64,000 nt of DNA from Brasenia schreberi. Taxonomy: Eukaryota; Streptophyta; Magnoliopsida; Nymphaeales; Cabombaceae. The position numbers and the translations under genes are program-made. The stretch covers positions 9,758,001 through 9,822,000 of the forward strand of contig JAYKKT010000055.1 of NCBI GenBank assembly GCA_036023115.1. The letters run 5' to 3'. Numbering within the stretch: the first letter of the stretch is position 1; the number at the start of each line of letters is the position of its first letter. Shown piece by piece: positions 1-16,639 of the stretch. Below the pieces are notes generated by a model, which had not been told where the DNA came from, ran no database searches, and saw only the letters and a program-made list of their open reading frames with translations.

Positions 1-4795
<4,795 letters not shown>

Positions 4796-4811
4796 CCAAC
4801 AGATGATAAAT

Positions 4812-6879
4812 TAAATGGGAAAATTGTCTACATAAACTGTGAATTCGTAAAGCCTTTGGTTCCCCATCAGTGGTTTGAGCTCTTGGCTGTTGTGATGACA
4901 TGCTAGATGCTTAAGCAAGACATTTCCATCTAATCTAGAGAAGTTGGGGAATGCCTCTATTCTTGTATACCAAACGATGATATCCTTTGTAGATCGTGTT
5001 TTGCCAGTTGGTCTTTTATTTCTTTGTGTTCATTCATTCAATCTTATGTCTATTTGTGAACGTGTTTTCCTTTGTGGAATTTTTTGTTTCTCAAGTTATG
5101 AAAAGTCCTTCCATGGTGGCAAGTGTGACTCTTTTTCTCCCTTGTTTATGGTTCTTGCATTATTTTGGTTTTTGTATATGTGGAAAATTTTTGTGTTCAA
5201 TAAAGTTAATGAAAGGAAAAGATGTGTTTAAGCCAGTGTTGATTGTAGTATATCGTAACACATCTTTTTTTCATGATATGGTACGGTCGTATTGTATAGT
5301 AATTTTTTCAAAAATACTATTAAAAATTAGGAAAAATCAAGAAGAATTTTAAACAATTGTTATGAATCAGAATAAGTAAGGAAAATATTAGCATTGCATC
5401 AACAATAGTATATGGACTTATTTAAATTATTTAATAAGATAGTAAGCACGTATATAAGCTACATTAAGTTGTCATTAACTAGTAATATTCATAAGTCATA
5501 ATATAATAAACAAATAATCAATGTAACTGACCATGAAGATTAATCAAGCAATTCATCTAGTCTATTATCAAGCTAAAGCAAAGAAAAATAAGGGCTAATA
5601 TATGCGTAGATGGGTTTGAGATAAAGGAAAACCATGATTCATAAAAGACATGTAACAAACCTATGAAAATTAAAGGAAAACAAAAGTTTATATCTGAGAA
5701 CTTGAATAAATTGCACCCACACTATTGAAAAAACGTACTTTTGTAAGTCAAGCAGTAAAATCTTTCCCCACATGAGTGTAGAGGGAAGAGAAACGGAAAA
5801 AAGACCTTAAAATGCTAAAGTTCACAAAAAATGGGGTTTAAATCACGTGTTGGACCCGTATCATATGAGATGGGTGATACGGGCTGTATCGCATGATACA
5901 ATCCTGGTCTAACTAGATGTGGGTCCTGTTTCATATCAAAATTTTCTTCGATACCATATGGACCGATACACCTAACACTGATTTAAGCAACACTTTTGTG
6001 AAATACTTTCAGTAATTGGAGGAAAACTTTCTTGTTAAGATGCTTCATTTTGTTGAACTTGTCATAGAACACAAAAAGTAGACCATATTCAAGTTGCATA
6101 TGTGCCTAGTTAATTTGATGTTGGGACTAATTTGTTCTAGTGTTCCCTATTCTGTGTATTCTCTGAGTATTGCTTCTGTAAAATCTAGACCAACCTAGCT
6201 TGGAGGATTGCAGCATAAAGCATGCGTTACATGATTTGGGCTGTGGAATGGCAAAGTGCCTATCCACCAGACTAAATCCATCGATGTAAAGTTTGCACAA
6301 AATAGGAGAATATATGACAGTTAAGCTTCTTGGAAACCATGTCAACATATCTTTGCATTTCTGAATGCAATTGGACAAGCAGCTGATATCTGTTGCGGAA
6401 GTTTTGAGACAGCCTGATGCATGGTTGTGCTCTTTTGTTTTGGTTGGAAATTGCTTGTAACATACGTCCATCTTGGAAATTCTGTTGTGGTTTGTGTAGG
6501 ACTTTTCATGTTTGATTTATTGCATTAACCTAAATTTGAAACGGAAAGGTAGCTAATTTGTAAACAAACATGGGAAGTCGAGAGGCAGTTGGTTCTTACA
6601 TGCGTGAATTGTTGCAAATGATGTTGTTCAGAACAAAAACAATTTTAGTGTATCCTTATGAATCTGCTGTGGATGCCACACCATCTTTTTGGTGTGTTTT
6701 CGTAAGAAGAGGCCTTTTAAGTGTTTTGGTTATAGAGACTAGCAAATTCAGTTACCTGGCAAGAAACTAAGGTTTGTGAATGATGTTATTGCCATATTGC
6801 TTCTGCCATTGATTTTTCTTTGTTGGCTTTGCTTAAATGATCTTTGATTCTATGGTTCATCTGTCTTCTCGTGATGCAG
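4812..6879. other. AT-rich spacer, probably the remainder of the S2 pseudogene intron
   Basis: I looked here for the missing S2 middle exon (family motifs KVTGKCGSV, PAPRGTG, FTSSRGSTKTLGNFVK) and did not find it in either orientation. The open frames present are short and unlike known proteins. The stretch ends in a good splice acceptor (gatgcag, 6873-6879). A possible inverted-repeat remnant lies at about 5846-5975. Confidence 0.5.
5846..5975. repeat. Possible inverted-repeat element remnant rich in GTATC motifs
   Basis: The block starts gtgttggacccgtatcatatg. Its far end, read in reverse, starts gtgttaggtgtatcggtcc, so the two ends are imperfect inverted repeats. GTATC/GATAC words recur inside, as in subterminal repeats of some small plant DNA transposons. 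No target-site duplication is clear, so this is tentative. Confidence 0.3.
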
Positions 6880-7038
6880 GCTACTTTTGATTGTCTGCTG
6901 AAAACATACGGTTTTCTAACACCCGACTTCTGGAGGAGACTCTGCTTCACAAAGTCTCCATTCCAGGAGTACACCGACTTGCTAGCAAAACCAACGAAAG
7001 CAACTATTCTTGATAATGTTGAGAAGGATGTTGCTTGA
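6880..7038 (+). pseudogene. 40S ribosomal protein S2 (uS5) pseudogene, last exon
   Basis: Directly after a splice acceptor (gatgcag) the frame reads [18 protein letters not shown], then [17 protein letters not shown], and stops at TGA 7036-7038. This is the C-terminus of plant S2. The family's usual WRETRF/WKETRF reads WRRLCF here; one deleted and one inserted base explain this as a pair of compensating frameshifts. With the piece at 1230-1411 it forms a split, incomplete gene: the exon or exons coding for roughly the central 70 residues are absent. It could also be the exon of a chimeric transcript, but no intact frame reaches it. Confidence 0.88.
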
Positions 7039-8965
7039 AGTTCTTGATAGGGTTTTTGGATTAGTTCTATACCAGTATTTTCCGAAAGACATGACTAGGT
7101 TATTTCTTTAATCAATCTTTCCTTTTATTTTCCGGAGAATTGTCGGGTTCGTGGAATTCCATTTTTGACTTTATAGTCAACCTTATATATCATGGTACCA
7201 TTTTCTGGTCTAATGAATTATAAATATGGCTTCCATAGACGTTGGCGAATTGTTTCGTTGCTGCTTGTGAGTGTTCTCTGAACATCATTTTCTGTGAAGT
7301 AAGCGGGCATTTGTTTCTTCCCGTATTTGATCAGGTCACTGAATACTCTTTCAATGGGAAATTTCTCTGCGCTTTTACAGAGGTCCATCTATTCATTGTG
7401 CTACTGAAACAGTATCTCCGATCTTTCATTTTTCTTTTTAAGATTTTGGGTTTCTACATGAAAATGCGGATTTTGATGCAAAGAATTTCACAAGTATTTT
7501 CCACCTTCCACGGTATAAACACATTCATTTTTTATAACGCGATTCTAATGATCATATGGCATTAACTGTTAGTTGCTATGGGTAATCGGGGTTACTGCTT
7601 CGGAAGCGGGAAATCTGAAGAATAATTTGAACGATTTAGAATCCAAAGTATCATTCCAGTGACACCGTAACAGAGAATTTGATTTCTTTATTGCAGGTTC
7701 ACCTCAATCTACATGGATAACATGCAGATATCAGAAGCTTCGGAAAAGAAAAGATTCGCATGAGAAACGTAAACGTACGGTTACCAAGATGACGGCGGCT
7801 ATCGCAGCCAATGCATGAAATCCTTGTTTCAAATGTAAAACTGGTGCCAAAGTGTCAATACAAATTGGAAATGAAACTGTACACGATTCTACCTTAAAAA
7901 TTAAGTCGAACAAAAATGTTCAACTGTCCTGCATAACGTATAAAAAGCATTATTCGTTATTGTTTCGACATCCCGCTAATTCATTGTTGTTAACTTTAGT
8001 GTTGGCAAGTTTATTCAGATCAAGTACACTAGGAAAAATATTAATTGATGAAAACGGTTGAAACTTGAAATAACGCTACTGTGGGATATGCCTGCTAATT
8101 GATGCAGGCTCCCAAAAGACGAGTATTGATCAGGGCGCTTAATGAAGGTAGGATGGACGAGTCAGAATATATAAACAAAAGGATGAAATATTGGTGAAAA
8201 ACAATTCAAGACATTCTATCAATTAAAGAGGAAGAGAACAAACTTGGAACAAAGAAATAACTAATCTTGAAATCGTACTGGCAACAGCGCAAAGTGTTCG
8301 GAGCACTGCCCATAAATTTGTTTAAGACAACTAATCCTAGAGTCATGTAGGCAACAATATATGCGTTCTGAGCACGGCTCAAAATTTTGTTTCTGCCTCA
8401 AGTAACACTATCCTTGAAAAACAGGACTAAGAAACATAAACTACCTGATCGTGGCGTGGACCTGAATGCACCAATCAGGTCTTGCCTGACCCTACCTTAC
8501 TACCTCTAGAAAAGAACTAATGTCATCACGCACCTTCTCATGATTTGCTAACAGAATACTGGTAAAACATTCATCAAACAAGCTTAGTTCTGAAAGCCGC
8601 CTTAAATGTTTTCAAATGCAAGAAGAAACGAAGCAGCTTACTTAGATAGACATGCCTGGCGACCTTCCAATACTGTGATTACATCTAAATAAAACGGCAA
8701 AACTTGGATAGTAACAATTCTGGGCACAAATTGTCCCTCAAGCATAAATTCCATCTTCTTCCCTCATCTTGAAAGAGGGGGCATTGATTTGTGGATGTGA
8801 GCAAAAGCATCAGTTTCACATGGAAACCGCTGTTTGAGAATTGGTGCATCCAAAATGGAGTCTGGGATTGCTTAGGGTCGCTTCAAGAAAGGACTTCACA
8901 GTCCGCACCACACAGGGAGCGCACAAATGCAAAGACAAAACAAGCACTTAAGACTATTTCTCTCA
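7039..8965. other. Downstream flank of the S2 pseudogene, no recognisable gene
   Basis: The first few hundred bases probably include the old 3' UTR and flank. A short open frame follows an acceptor-like gatgcag at 8101-8107 and reads APKRRVLIRALNEGRMDESE before a TGA; I do not recognise it and do not call it. The remainder is AT-rich with no repeat or domain I can name. Confidence 0.4.
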
Positions 8966-9063
8966 ACAACAACTAAGCCTTATCCCATACTACATGGGTC
9001 AGCTACATGAAATTTTGTTTCCAGAGCTCCCCACCATGTTAACAGTTAACAAAACAACCACCT
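8966..9063 (-). mobile_element. Severely 5'-truncated RTE LINE copy with perfect target-site duplication
   Basis: About 98 bases match only the 3' end of the RTE elements: caacaacaactaagccttat, then the segment corresponding to ATGTAGC...CATGGGATAAGGC read in reverse. The 15-base duplication agactatttctctca flanks it at 8951-8965 and 9064-9078. It carries no coding potential. Abortive reverse transcription from the 3' end explains it. Confidence 0.9.
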
Positions 9064-9839
9064 AGACTATTTCTCTCAGGAAAAAAAGGAAAAGAAAACC
9101 CAGTGAGAGTTGCATTGAACATCATTTTCCAGTTCATTGGCACTAAAATGATCATCATTGATTTCAAGAATGAAAAGTTTTGGATGATAATGCTACGACT
9201 AACCACTTAAAAACAGGTAAATGAGAATGAAATCTTGAAGATCACACAGAAAATGAGAAATAAGAGGGTAGTTCAAGTAGAAAGTAGAAATAAAACTAAC
9301 ATGCAAGTCATTTTGAGATGAGATGGGTGACACCCTCTCAAGCTAAAGATCCAAGGCTGATGGCAGCTGAGGGAAAAACTAATAGAAACTCTTAAATTAA
9401 CACGAACTCATGATAAATTGGAAGTGTATGCCCTGTGAACCACAAGCTTCAAAACCAAGTGTATTGGGTGGATCTAGAAACTGAGATTTCACATTTAATG
9501 AATAGGAAGGAACTACCACCATTATCTTCACAAATGTGATTGTTTCAGTAGTAAACAGAGGAACAAAGTCTGTTTCAAATGTAAAGAGGTACCTACCCTT
9601 TAACTTTTGGGCTAAAACAAAACGTTCTCAAAGATTTTGCCATTTTTTCGATGGAAACAATGAAATTCTTCAGGGACTCAGTGCAGTGTATTCTGGTAAA
9701 TCCACCCATGGTCTTGTACGGGTGGATAGTCTTGGGTTGGAACACCGTGTAGGCTATCCCTAGTTGTGCCTATTATAAAAAGAAATGACGAAGCTAATGA
9801 AGGCTAATAACGAATACTGAGAGTATTTTCATGAAATAC

Positions 9840-9918
9840 CTTGCATTCTCTCATAGCAGTGTCTAACAGCCGTTTCCACATAACATTTCCTGGTTCTGAA
9901 TGGAAGATATTTAGAATA
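9840..9918 (-). CDS. Possible unassigned minus-strand exon
   Basis: Read on the minus strand, a pyrimidine-rich acceptor (gtccgtcttgtcag) precedes 79 bases that end in AAG followed by GTATTT, a plausible donor. One frame reads ILNIFHSEPGNVMWKRLLD then TAMRECK. I do not recognise the peptide. It lies about 370 bases downstream of the NEPRO-like exon, but it does not resemble that family's next conserved block. It may be a real exon, a remnant or chance. Confidence 0.15.
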
Positions 9919-10285
9919 CTGACAAGACGGACAAAATTACAACCTTTGGCTCAAGGAAAGATGTGCATGTAGCTAGATGATCTCATCTGCTGACGAGAAT
10001 CACATTGGACATATGAAGCATGCTTATGGGACTTCAAAAGATAAAACCACATATCATACTACTATGAAAATGAAGTTTGATACCTAATAATAAAATAAAT
10101 GAACTGCCCAGGTCAGAACAAGCACCAAAAGAAGAAAGTGGAATTAGTGTCTTCGTTGAACTGAAGGGAATTCTTCAAAAAGATTTCACTCCATTTGTTT
10201 GGAAAGGAAAAGGTAAAGCACGACAACAAGTTTCTCTATGGAGTCCGCCGATGCTAATTCTTGAGGAGGAGAAAGAGAAGCTGAC

Positions 10286-10444
10286 CTTGGGGAGACGTCG
10301 AAAATAAGGAGTCCGCCGATGCTGATTCTTGTTCTTGTAAACGATGCGATCGAAGACGTCAGATTCCGTTCGCAGTTGGGAGAGACGGAGTTTAATTGTT
10401 TCCTCCTCAAGGATGGCCTCCAATGCAGAGTCCGTCTTCTCCAT
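10286..10444 (-). CDS. Putative first coding exon of a NEPRO-like (nucleolus and neural progenitor protein) gene, partial
   Basis: Starting at the ATG at 10444, 53 codons read MEKTDSALEAILEEETIKLR, then LSQLRTESDVFDRIVYKNKN and QHRRTPYFRRLPK. The block RIVYKNKNQHRR..YF is, as far as I recall, the N-terminal signature of plant proteins of the NEPRO N-terminal family, nucleolar proteins related to animal C3orf17/NEPRO. Their continuation would be close to LLKVRRDLRLL. The exon ends at 10286 in AAG followed by GTCAGC, a good donor in phase 0. An upstream in-frame ATG at 10486 would add 14 residues. I did not find the following exons in the expected minus-strand region (about 7.0-10.3 kb), so this may be an orphaned exon or an incomplete gene. 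Identity rests on one motif block only. Confidence 0.45.
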
Positions 10445-11219
10445 CCCCTCTCTCCCTCGTTCGAATCTCACAATATAAGACCTCAACGAAACAACCGGAA
10501 CGTCGTCTTTGATTGCAAACCTCTCTATAGCAAGAAAAAACTTTGATAATAAACCAGAAGAAACAGCAGAACTATAGCCACAACTTCAGCAAAGTGTTTC
10601 TCTCTTAGAACCCCAAGAATGGGGCGACAGCGAATGCAACAAAAACTAATCTCTACAGGCAGAACGATACATAACGCAGCAACACAAAAAAGAGCAGGAT
10701 AAGGGTACACTCCAATAAATCAATCTCAGCAATATCTGAAGCCAAACAAGCTGAAAATAACATGCAGCTAAAGGAGAAGAAGATGATGAACCATACTGTG
10801 GATAACGTGGTTCTGTGAAGGTCTCCCTACGTCCACGGGCAAATCAAAGAAGCTTTTTTTCTATTTCAACGGCAGCAACCAACAAGTTACACTAGCCAAG
10901 AATTGATGCAGAAAGGAAAATATATTCCACAGAAAACCGTCGAAAAATCTCACGCTTTCCACACCAAAAAGGAAGCGCTCTTTCCATCTTCACTGTTTTT
11001 ACCCACAAACTTTCTCTACAATGGCTCGATCTTCACAAAACCCTGGTTTCCCTTCAACCACAATGGGAAGCTGTTACCGGTTAATCCAGACCGGCAAATC
11101 AACGATCCTCCTCCGAACGAAATCTCAAACCAGCAACCGACTACTAGTTCTTCGCAAACCAGGCCAGCCTTCGTGATGTTTCCTGCTCTCCCTGCCTCAC
11201 TCTCATTTGGACGAACTCA
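10445..11219. other. Spacer upstream of the NEPRO-like exon
   Basis: This is the sequence 5' of the minus-strand exon, so it may hold its promoter and 5' UTR. A 135-codon plus-strand open frame at 10903-11310 has no family resemblance and runs into LTR-like sequence, so I treat it as chance. Confidence 0.35.
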
Positions 11220-11445
11220 CACCGTCACACTCCAACCGTTACCGAAAATCACGGTAACTGTTCGTATATTCCACGACCAAAAGGCGCACCGCTTTATAAA
11301 TAACACTTAAATACACAAAAAAATAAAGATGGAGAAAAAATTCTAAACCTCAAAACCAAAACATAATAACTTTGATTTTCCGCTGCACATATACATCGAA
11401 TCTCAACGAACCTCAAGCTCAAAGAAAGTTGGAATAAGACAAGGA
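11220..11445 (+). repeat. Part of the 5' LTR of the Copia element
   Basis: The stretch accgttaccgaaaatcacgg (about 11237) resembles accgttgctggagatcatgg in the 3' LTR (about 16789), with mostly transition differences. The final ~100 bases match the end of the 3' LTR well. The upstream part of the LTR is not recognisable here. Confidence 0.5.
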
Positions 11446-11735
11446 TGAGGGTCTCTTGACGTTGGAAAACATATAGGCGATTAGTGTTGAGAAAAATAAA
11501 ATAAAAAAAACGAAAAAAGATAGAGTTTCCTGTTTTTTCTTTAGGAGCTTTGCATAAGTGATGACAAGGCAGAGGGTAAACCTTGTCTTAATGAAGATAG
11601 GATAAAGATCGGCCAGAACACAAAAAAAAAAGAGAGGAGGATAATGGAAGAACAACTGCGACAAACAAGTGAGTTGCCAAAGACAAAGGACACTAGCAAT
11701 AAATTTGTGGAAAAAGTCGTGGGTGGTCAACGTCT

Positions 11736-11930
11736 AAGGCTGCTATATAAGGCCAAAAAACTGCTATATAAGGCCGCAGGCTGAAAGGCCGAAAAACACC
11801 ACAGAAGATTGTAGGCAGAAAAATGCCACAAAAGGCTGCATGACGAAAGGTTGTAGGCCAAAAAATGCCATAGAAGGCCACATGTCGAAAGGCTGAAAAA
11901 CGCTATAGAAGGCTGCCAACCGTCACAGAG
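11736..11930. repeat. Degenerate tandem repeat of about 38-40 bases in the Copia leader
   Basis: Four to five imperfect copies follow the pattern aaaggctgtaggc.gaaaaatgccacagaaggccgcatg. They lie between the 5' LTR remnant and gag. Open frames in them (for example at 11727-11945, minus) are by-products of the repeat. Confidence 0.65.
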
Positions 11931-12723
11931 CAGGCCAGGAGGCACTCTAGTCGCTTCTCTCTCTCTCCTCCAGTGTTTTATACCCCCTGAAAACCGCTAG
12001 GGGGTTTCAAAAAATCGTGGAATGAAATCAACGGTTTTTCGAAACCACCTCCTATTTTGGAAAACTACCAATGGTTTTTGAAAAACTGCCTGAAGCAATG
12101 GACTAAAAAGTTCGTTCTACCCCGACCGGTTTTTAGATATTACGAAACTGTCATAAGACAAAATTATGAAAAAATCCAGATATTTTTGAGTAAAAAGATG
12201 GTTTTGCCGTTATTGAGCGAAAAGTTAGTTTTACTCTCTAGTGGTTTGTGAAAATTACGAAATGTCGGGTTATTGTTTTACATTATTGTCATTCTCGGTT
12301 CAAGATATTACAATACTATCATTGTGTCAAAAGTCAAATTTGTCCTTGTCCTTTTGAGAAAATTTCAAATTTGAACTAAGAGGTAAAATTATAGATTTAC
12401 CCCCAATCAATTACGAATTTTATAGAAGTACCAAAAGTAATTTTATGGGTCTTTCCTTGGGCATTTCAGAAAATTACAAAAGCGAACAAATATTAAAATT
12501 ATAGTTTTATCCCTGATATTTTTGGAAATTATTAAAGGGAGAAATTTTTGAACAAATTACAAATTTATCCTAGGTTGTTTATATATTAGAAATAAGTTAT
12601 TTTCAGCTCGTTTTTATGATATTCTACATCGTTCTAACCAGATTCTTATTATGTGTGTCTTGCTGCTCATTTATTGTTTCTTTTTTAGACCGTCTAATTG
12701 TTATAATTGTTAAACACATAAAA
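11931..12723. other. Untranslated leader between Copia repeat block and gag
   Basis: AT-rich sequence with no domain resemblance. It contains words that recur in diverged form (aaattacgaaa, aaatttgaa...). It seems to be the 5' leader of the Copia element or an insertion into it. Confidence 0.4.
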
Positions 12724-13427
12724 ATGAACTCAAAAATATGTGTGTCGGAATTGGCAAAAATCGAAAAGTTAAACGGTCTAAACTTCCAAATATGGAAGAG
12801 AAGAATCTCACTTACTCTAACACTTAAAGGTGTTGAGTACGTATTAAAAGAAACTGTGTGTTCGCCACCACCAGACACAACTGAGTAACAGATAACAATG
12901 TATAAAACATTTCTAAAAGATGACACAATAGCAAGGTATGTCATGTTGACATACATGGAGGATGAATTAGGGTCTTCAAAGAATACAAGACCGCAAAAGG
13001 TTGTTCGACTCAATAATAACTAAATATGATACAACTGTTAAATTACATGTACAGTTGCTACTATAGAAATACAATTATTTTAAAATGAAAGAAGGAGATA
13101 ACGTAGTAGAACATATAAATCACATATTGGTAATGGCTAGATACCTAGCTGTGGCAGAACTGATGCAAATATCAACAATCCTAAACAGTCTATCCCCGTC
13201 ATGGAATATGGTCACTACTGCCCTAAGGTTATGGTTAGAAATTAGCAATAGAAGAAGAACACATGAACAAGAAAAAGAAAGAAAAGTTGCTAGTGGTACA
13301 AGATGAAACAGGGTCTAGCTCCAAACCCAACCAAAAGAAAAATGAATCAAATAAAAGGTTTGGCAAGAATAACAAAAAGGACGATTAACATTTTAAGAAA
13401 ATACAGGAAACCGCTTATTGGGTCAAG
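12724..13427 (+). pseudogene. Copia gag remnant
   Basis: From the ATG at 12724 the frame reads MNSKICVSELAKIEKLNGLN and FQIWKRRISLTL, which resembles the Copia gag N-terminus (LNG.NF..WK). A TAA ends it at 12886-12888, but the family-like sequence continues as YKTFLKDDTIARYVMLTYM and, after frameshifts, as MKEGDNVVEHINHILVMARY and ILNSLSPSWNMVTTAL at about 13085-13250. The intact protein would form the virus-like particle that packages element RNA. Stops and shifts make it non-functional. Confidence 0.8.
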
Positions 13428-16400
13428 TGTTTCAGTTGTGGAAAGATGGGACACTAAAAGAGAGATTGCCGCAACAAGAAAGGTAAAGGAAAGTAGACAA
13501 TCAGAGAAGCAAGACATAATCTACGTGATATCAAAATGTTTATATATGAACCGCCCGGCGATAGGTTGGTGGATCCACTCTAGAGCTACTAGACATATCT
13601 CAAAGACCAATGAAAGGACAATGGATCTAAAAAAATATAAACCAAGAGAACATTGGGTGTACATGGGAAACAATACTTTGTCAGATGTTTTGGGTACTGG
13701 GTCATTTAGAATCTTTGTATAAGGCAAACCGATTGTACTGAGTGATGTATTAATTTTGTCATCAATAAGGCGCAATCTGATCTCAGTCCGTACCTTAGTA
13801 AAGAAAGGTTTTGAGGTAAGGTTTATTCCTAACAAGGTGACTACAGGAAAACATGGGAAAATATTATTCTCTAGGGAGTTTGATGTAGAACATGGATTGT
13901 TTAAATTAAATGATAATGAAAATAAAAATATTTCTGTTTATATTGATTGTGCCTTTAATGTTGATGTGAATGTGTGGCATAAATGCCTTGGACATATAAG
14001 TTTGGAAAAGTTGAGAAAATTATCCAACTTTGACTTATTGCCTAGATTTGAAGAAAACACTTTCAATAAGTGTGAAACTTGTATAAAAGGAAAAATGACA
14101 AGGAAAGTTTTTCTCAAAGAGTCAACAAGGGCAACAATCCTATTGAAGGTCATTCATGCGGATTTATTTAGACTATTTAGAGTAAGGTCATATCGTAAAA
14201 ATATTTATTTTATAACCTTTATCGATGATTACTCGAGATATACATATTTATATTTTTTGACACATAAATTTGAGATACTATAAGCTTTTAAAGAATATAA
14301 GCAGTAAGTAGAAAACCAACTCTGGCATTTAATCAAAGTCTTAAGATCATATAGAAGTGGTGAATATACCTCTGTAGAATTTAATGAATTTTGTAAAGAC
14401 CTTGGTATTGCAAAGCAAAATACAATGCCTAAGACACCACAATAAAATGGTATAATTAAAAGATATAATAGAATCTTGCTAAATATGACAAAGTCAATGT
14501 TGAGGATATTTTGAGGAGAAGCAATTAATACAATAGTATACATACTCAACATAGTACCATATAAAGTTGTATTCACTACACCGTATGAGATGTGGTTTGT
14601 AAGAAAACCTAACCTAGGTCATCTTAGGAGGTGGGGATCTATTACACATATAAAAATCCTTGATTAGTCTAAAGACAAACTAGACAGTAGGTCCTTGAGA
14701 TGTATATTCATAGGATATCTTAAAGGGATATTGGTTTTATCATAAGGACTACAAACTGATAGAAAGCATAGATGTTGAATTTTTAGAAGATACTAAGAAT
14801 GACATCTTAGAAAATAATGATGAATATACTGATGATCTAATAGACCTATATCAATTATCATTAGAATACATAAAAGATCTTCTTGAAACAACCGAAACCT
14901 TAAGTGGACATAAAAGACCTAGGGTCACTCCGTCCTACTTAAAGAATTATCACACTTATCTTGTAGAAGAAGTGTGCAATTCGGTGGATTTAGATGAGTT
15001 AACTGATAACTTAACTTATCAGCAAGCTATGAACTCATCAGAAGCAATAGACTGAGGGAAAGCCATGGATGAAAAAATTGAACCAATTGAAAAAACCAAG
15101 TTTGTGAATTGACTGATTTGCCAAAAGAAAGGAAAGTTATAGGCTGTAAATGAGTTTTGAAAAAGAAATACCACATCGATGATTCAATCAACAAGTTTAA
15201 AGCGACATTGGTTGCAAAGGGTTTTTCGCAAAAAGAGATGATAGATTATGTTTATACATATTCTCTAGTTGCAAAATTTGTATCCATAAGGATAATCCTG
15301 GCAATATCTGCATATTATGATTTGGACTTACATAAGTTAGATTTAAATACAATATTTCTAAACGAAGATTTAGATGAAATCATCAACCCGAAAGATTTAT
15401 AGTTGAAGGCCAAGAAAATAAAGTATATAGGTTGAGAAAATCCGTATATGACCTGAAACAGTCACCTCTCTAATGATATTTAACATTTCAAAATACCATT
15501 ATATAACTTGCGTTTGTGGCTAATAAACTTGATCACTGTATATATATATGGAACAGTGCGAGTCACTTTGTCATCCTATCATTATACGTAGATGATATAT
15601 TGTTGACTGAGAATAACAAAGAGATGATTGTCAAAACTAAGTCATGGTTAAACTCAAGGTTCGAAATGAAGGATATGGGAGACGCATCTTATATCCTGGG
15701 TATAAAGATCTCTCGAGATAGAGAATCTAAACTCTTATGCTTGAGTCAGGCGAAATATATCGATTATATCTTGAAGAAGTTCAAAATGGGTGAATGCAAG
15801 TCTGTTGTTATACCTGTTGTAAAAGGGGTTAAACTAAGTAAGGCTGATTGTCTCAGTGAAGGAGATGATAAGCATAACGTTCCTTATGTAAAAGTTGTGG
15901 GTAGCTTGAGGTATATTATGTTGTGTATAAGACCTGATATTAGTTTTGTTGTTGGTTTTATAAGTAGATATCAAAGTAATCTTAGATGACAACATTGAAT
16001 AGCTATAAAAGGGATTTTAAGATATTTGAAAGGAACAAGAGACTTGAAAATGTGTTTTCAAGGAGATGAACTGAAAGTGGTAGAATACTTAGATGTTGAC
16101 TTTGCTAGAAGCAAAGATGAAAACAAATCTATCTCAAGGCAAATATTCTTATTTAGAGGTATTGTTTCTTGGGCATGTAAGAAACAAGGTTGTGTAGCTT
16201 TGCATACACAGGAAACTGAGTATGTAGTTTACTGTATGGCTGTAATGAGTGTTGTCTGGATAAGCCGCTTCATACGTGATTTGAAGTTGGAAATAACCAA
16301 CGAGCTAGTTGTCATTTATTGTGATAACAACACAGCAATTACTCTTGTCAAGAGTGGAGTAGATTGCTAAAAAAGTAAGTATATAATGGTTAAATACCAC

Positions 16401-16558
16401 TACGTTCATGATATGATTATTAAAAAGGAAATATCCATCCCATACATGCCAGCAAATGATATGTTGGCATACCCCTTGACTAAAGGCATAACAAAGGAAC
16501 TTTTCTCAAAACATATTACGAACATGGGTTTGAGGTATGATTGTTGTGTAGGGAAATA
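13428..16558 (+). pseudogene. Copia pol remnant (zinc knuckle, protease, integrase, reverse transcriptase, RNase H)
   Basis: A CX2CX4HX4C knuckle (CFSCGKMGH then RDC, 13428-13469) carries a TAA just after its histidine. The protease block reads WWIHSRATRHIS at about 13570, where active elements have D-S-G-A, so the catalytic aspartate is lost. The pre-integrase finger (WHKCLGHIS...CETCIKGK) and the integrase start (VIHADLF, FIDDYSRYTYLYF) sit at 13970-14280. Later integrase and linker are out of frame. Reverse transcriptase blocks are at 15157-15400 (KATLVAKGFSQKE, LAISAYYDLDLHKLDLNTIF) and 15516-15989 (SLYVDDILL, the YVDD catalytic motif). RNase H follows at 16026-16370 (YLDVDFARSKDE, QETEYV, CDNNTAI). 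The frame peters out at about 16558. At least eight lesions are visible, so no product is expected. Confidence 0.9.
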
Positions 16559-16639
16559 ACCACATAACGGGTAGTGATTGCAACAACAATCATGAAAGAA
16601 TATTACTAGGTAAACCTTGTAAAAGTAGGAGGAAAACCA

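Noticed and set aside
8101..8197. A short exon after an acceptor-like gatgcag (APKRRVLIRALNEG...)
   Set aside because: Only about 29 codons, no family match and no partner exon.
10903..11310. A 135-codon open frame on the plus strand
   Set aside because: It shows no family resemblance and runs into sequence shared with the Copia 3' LTR.
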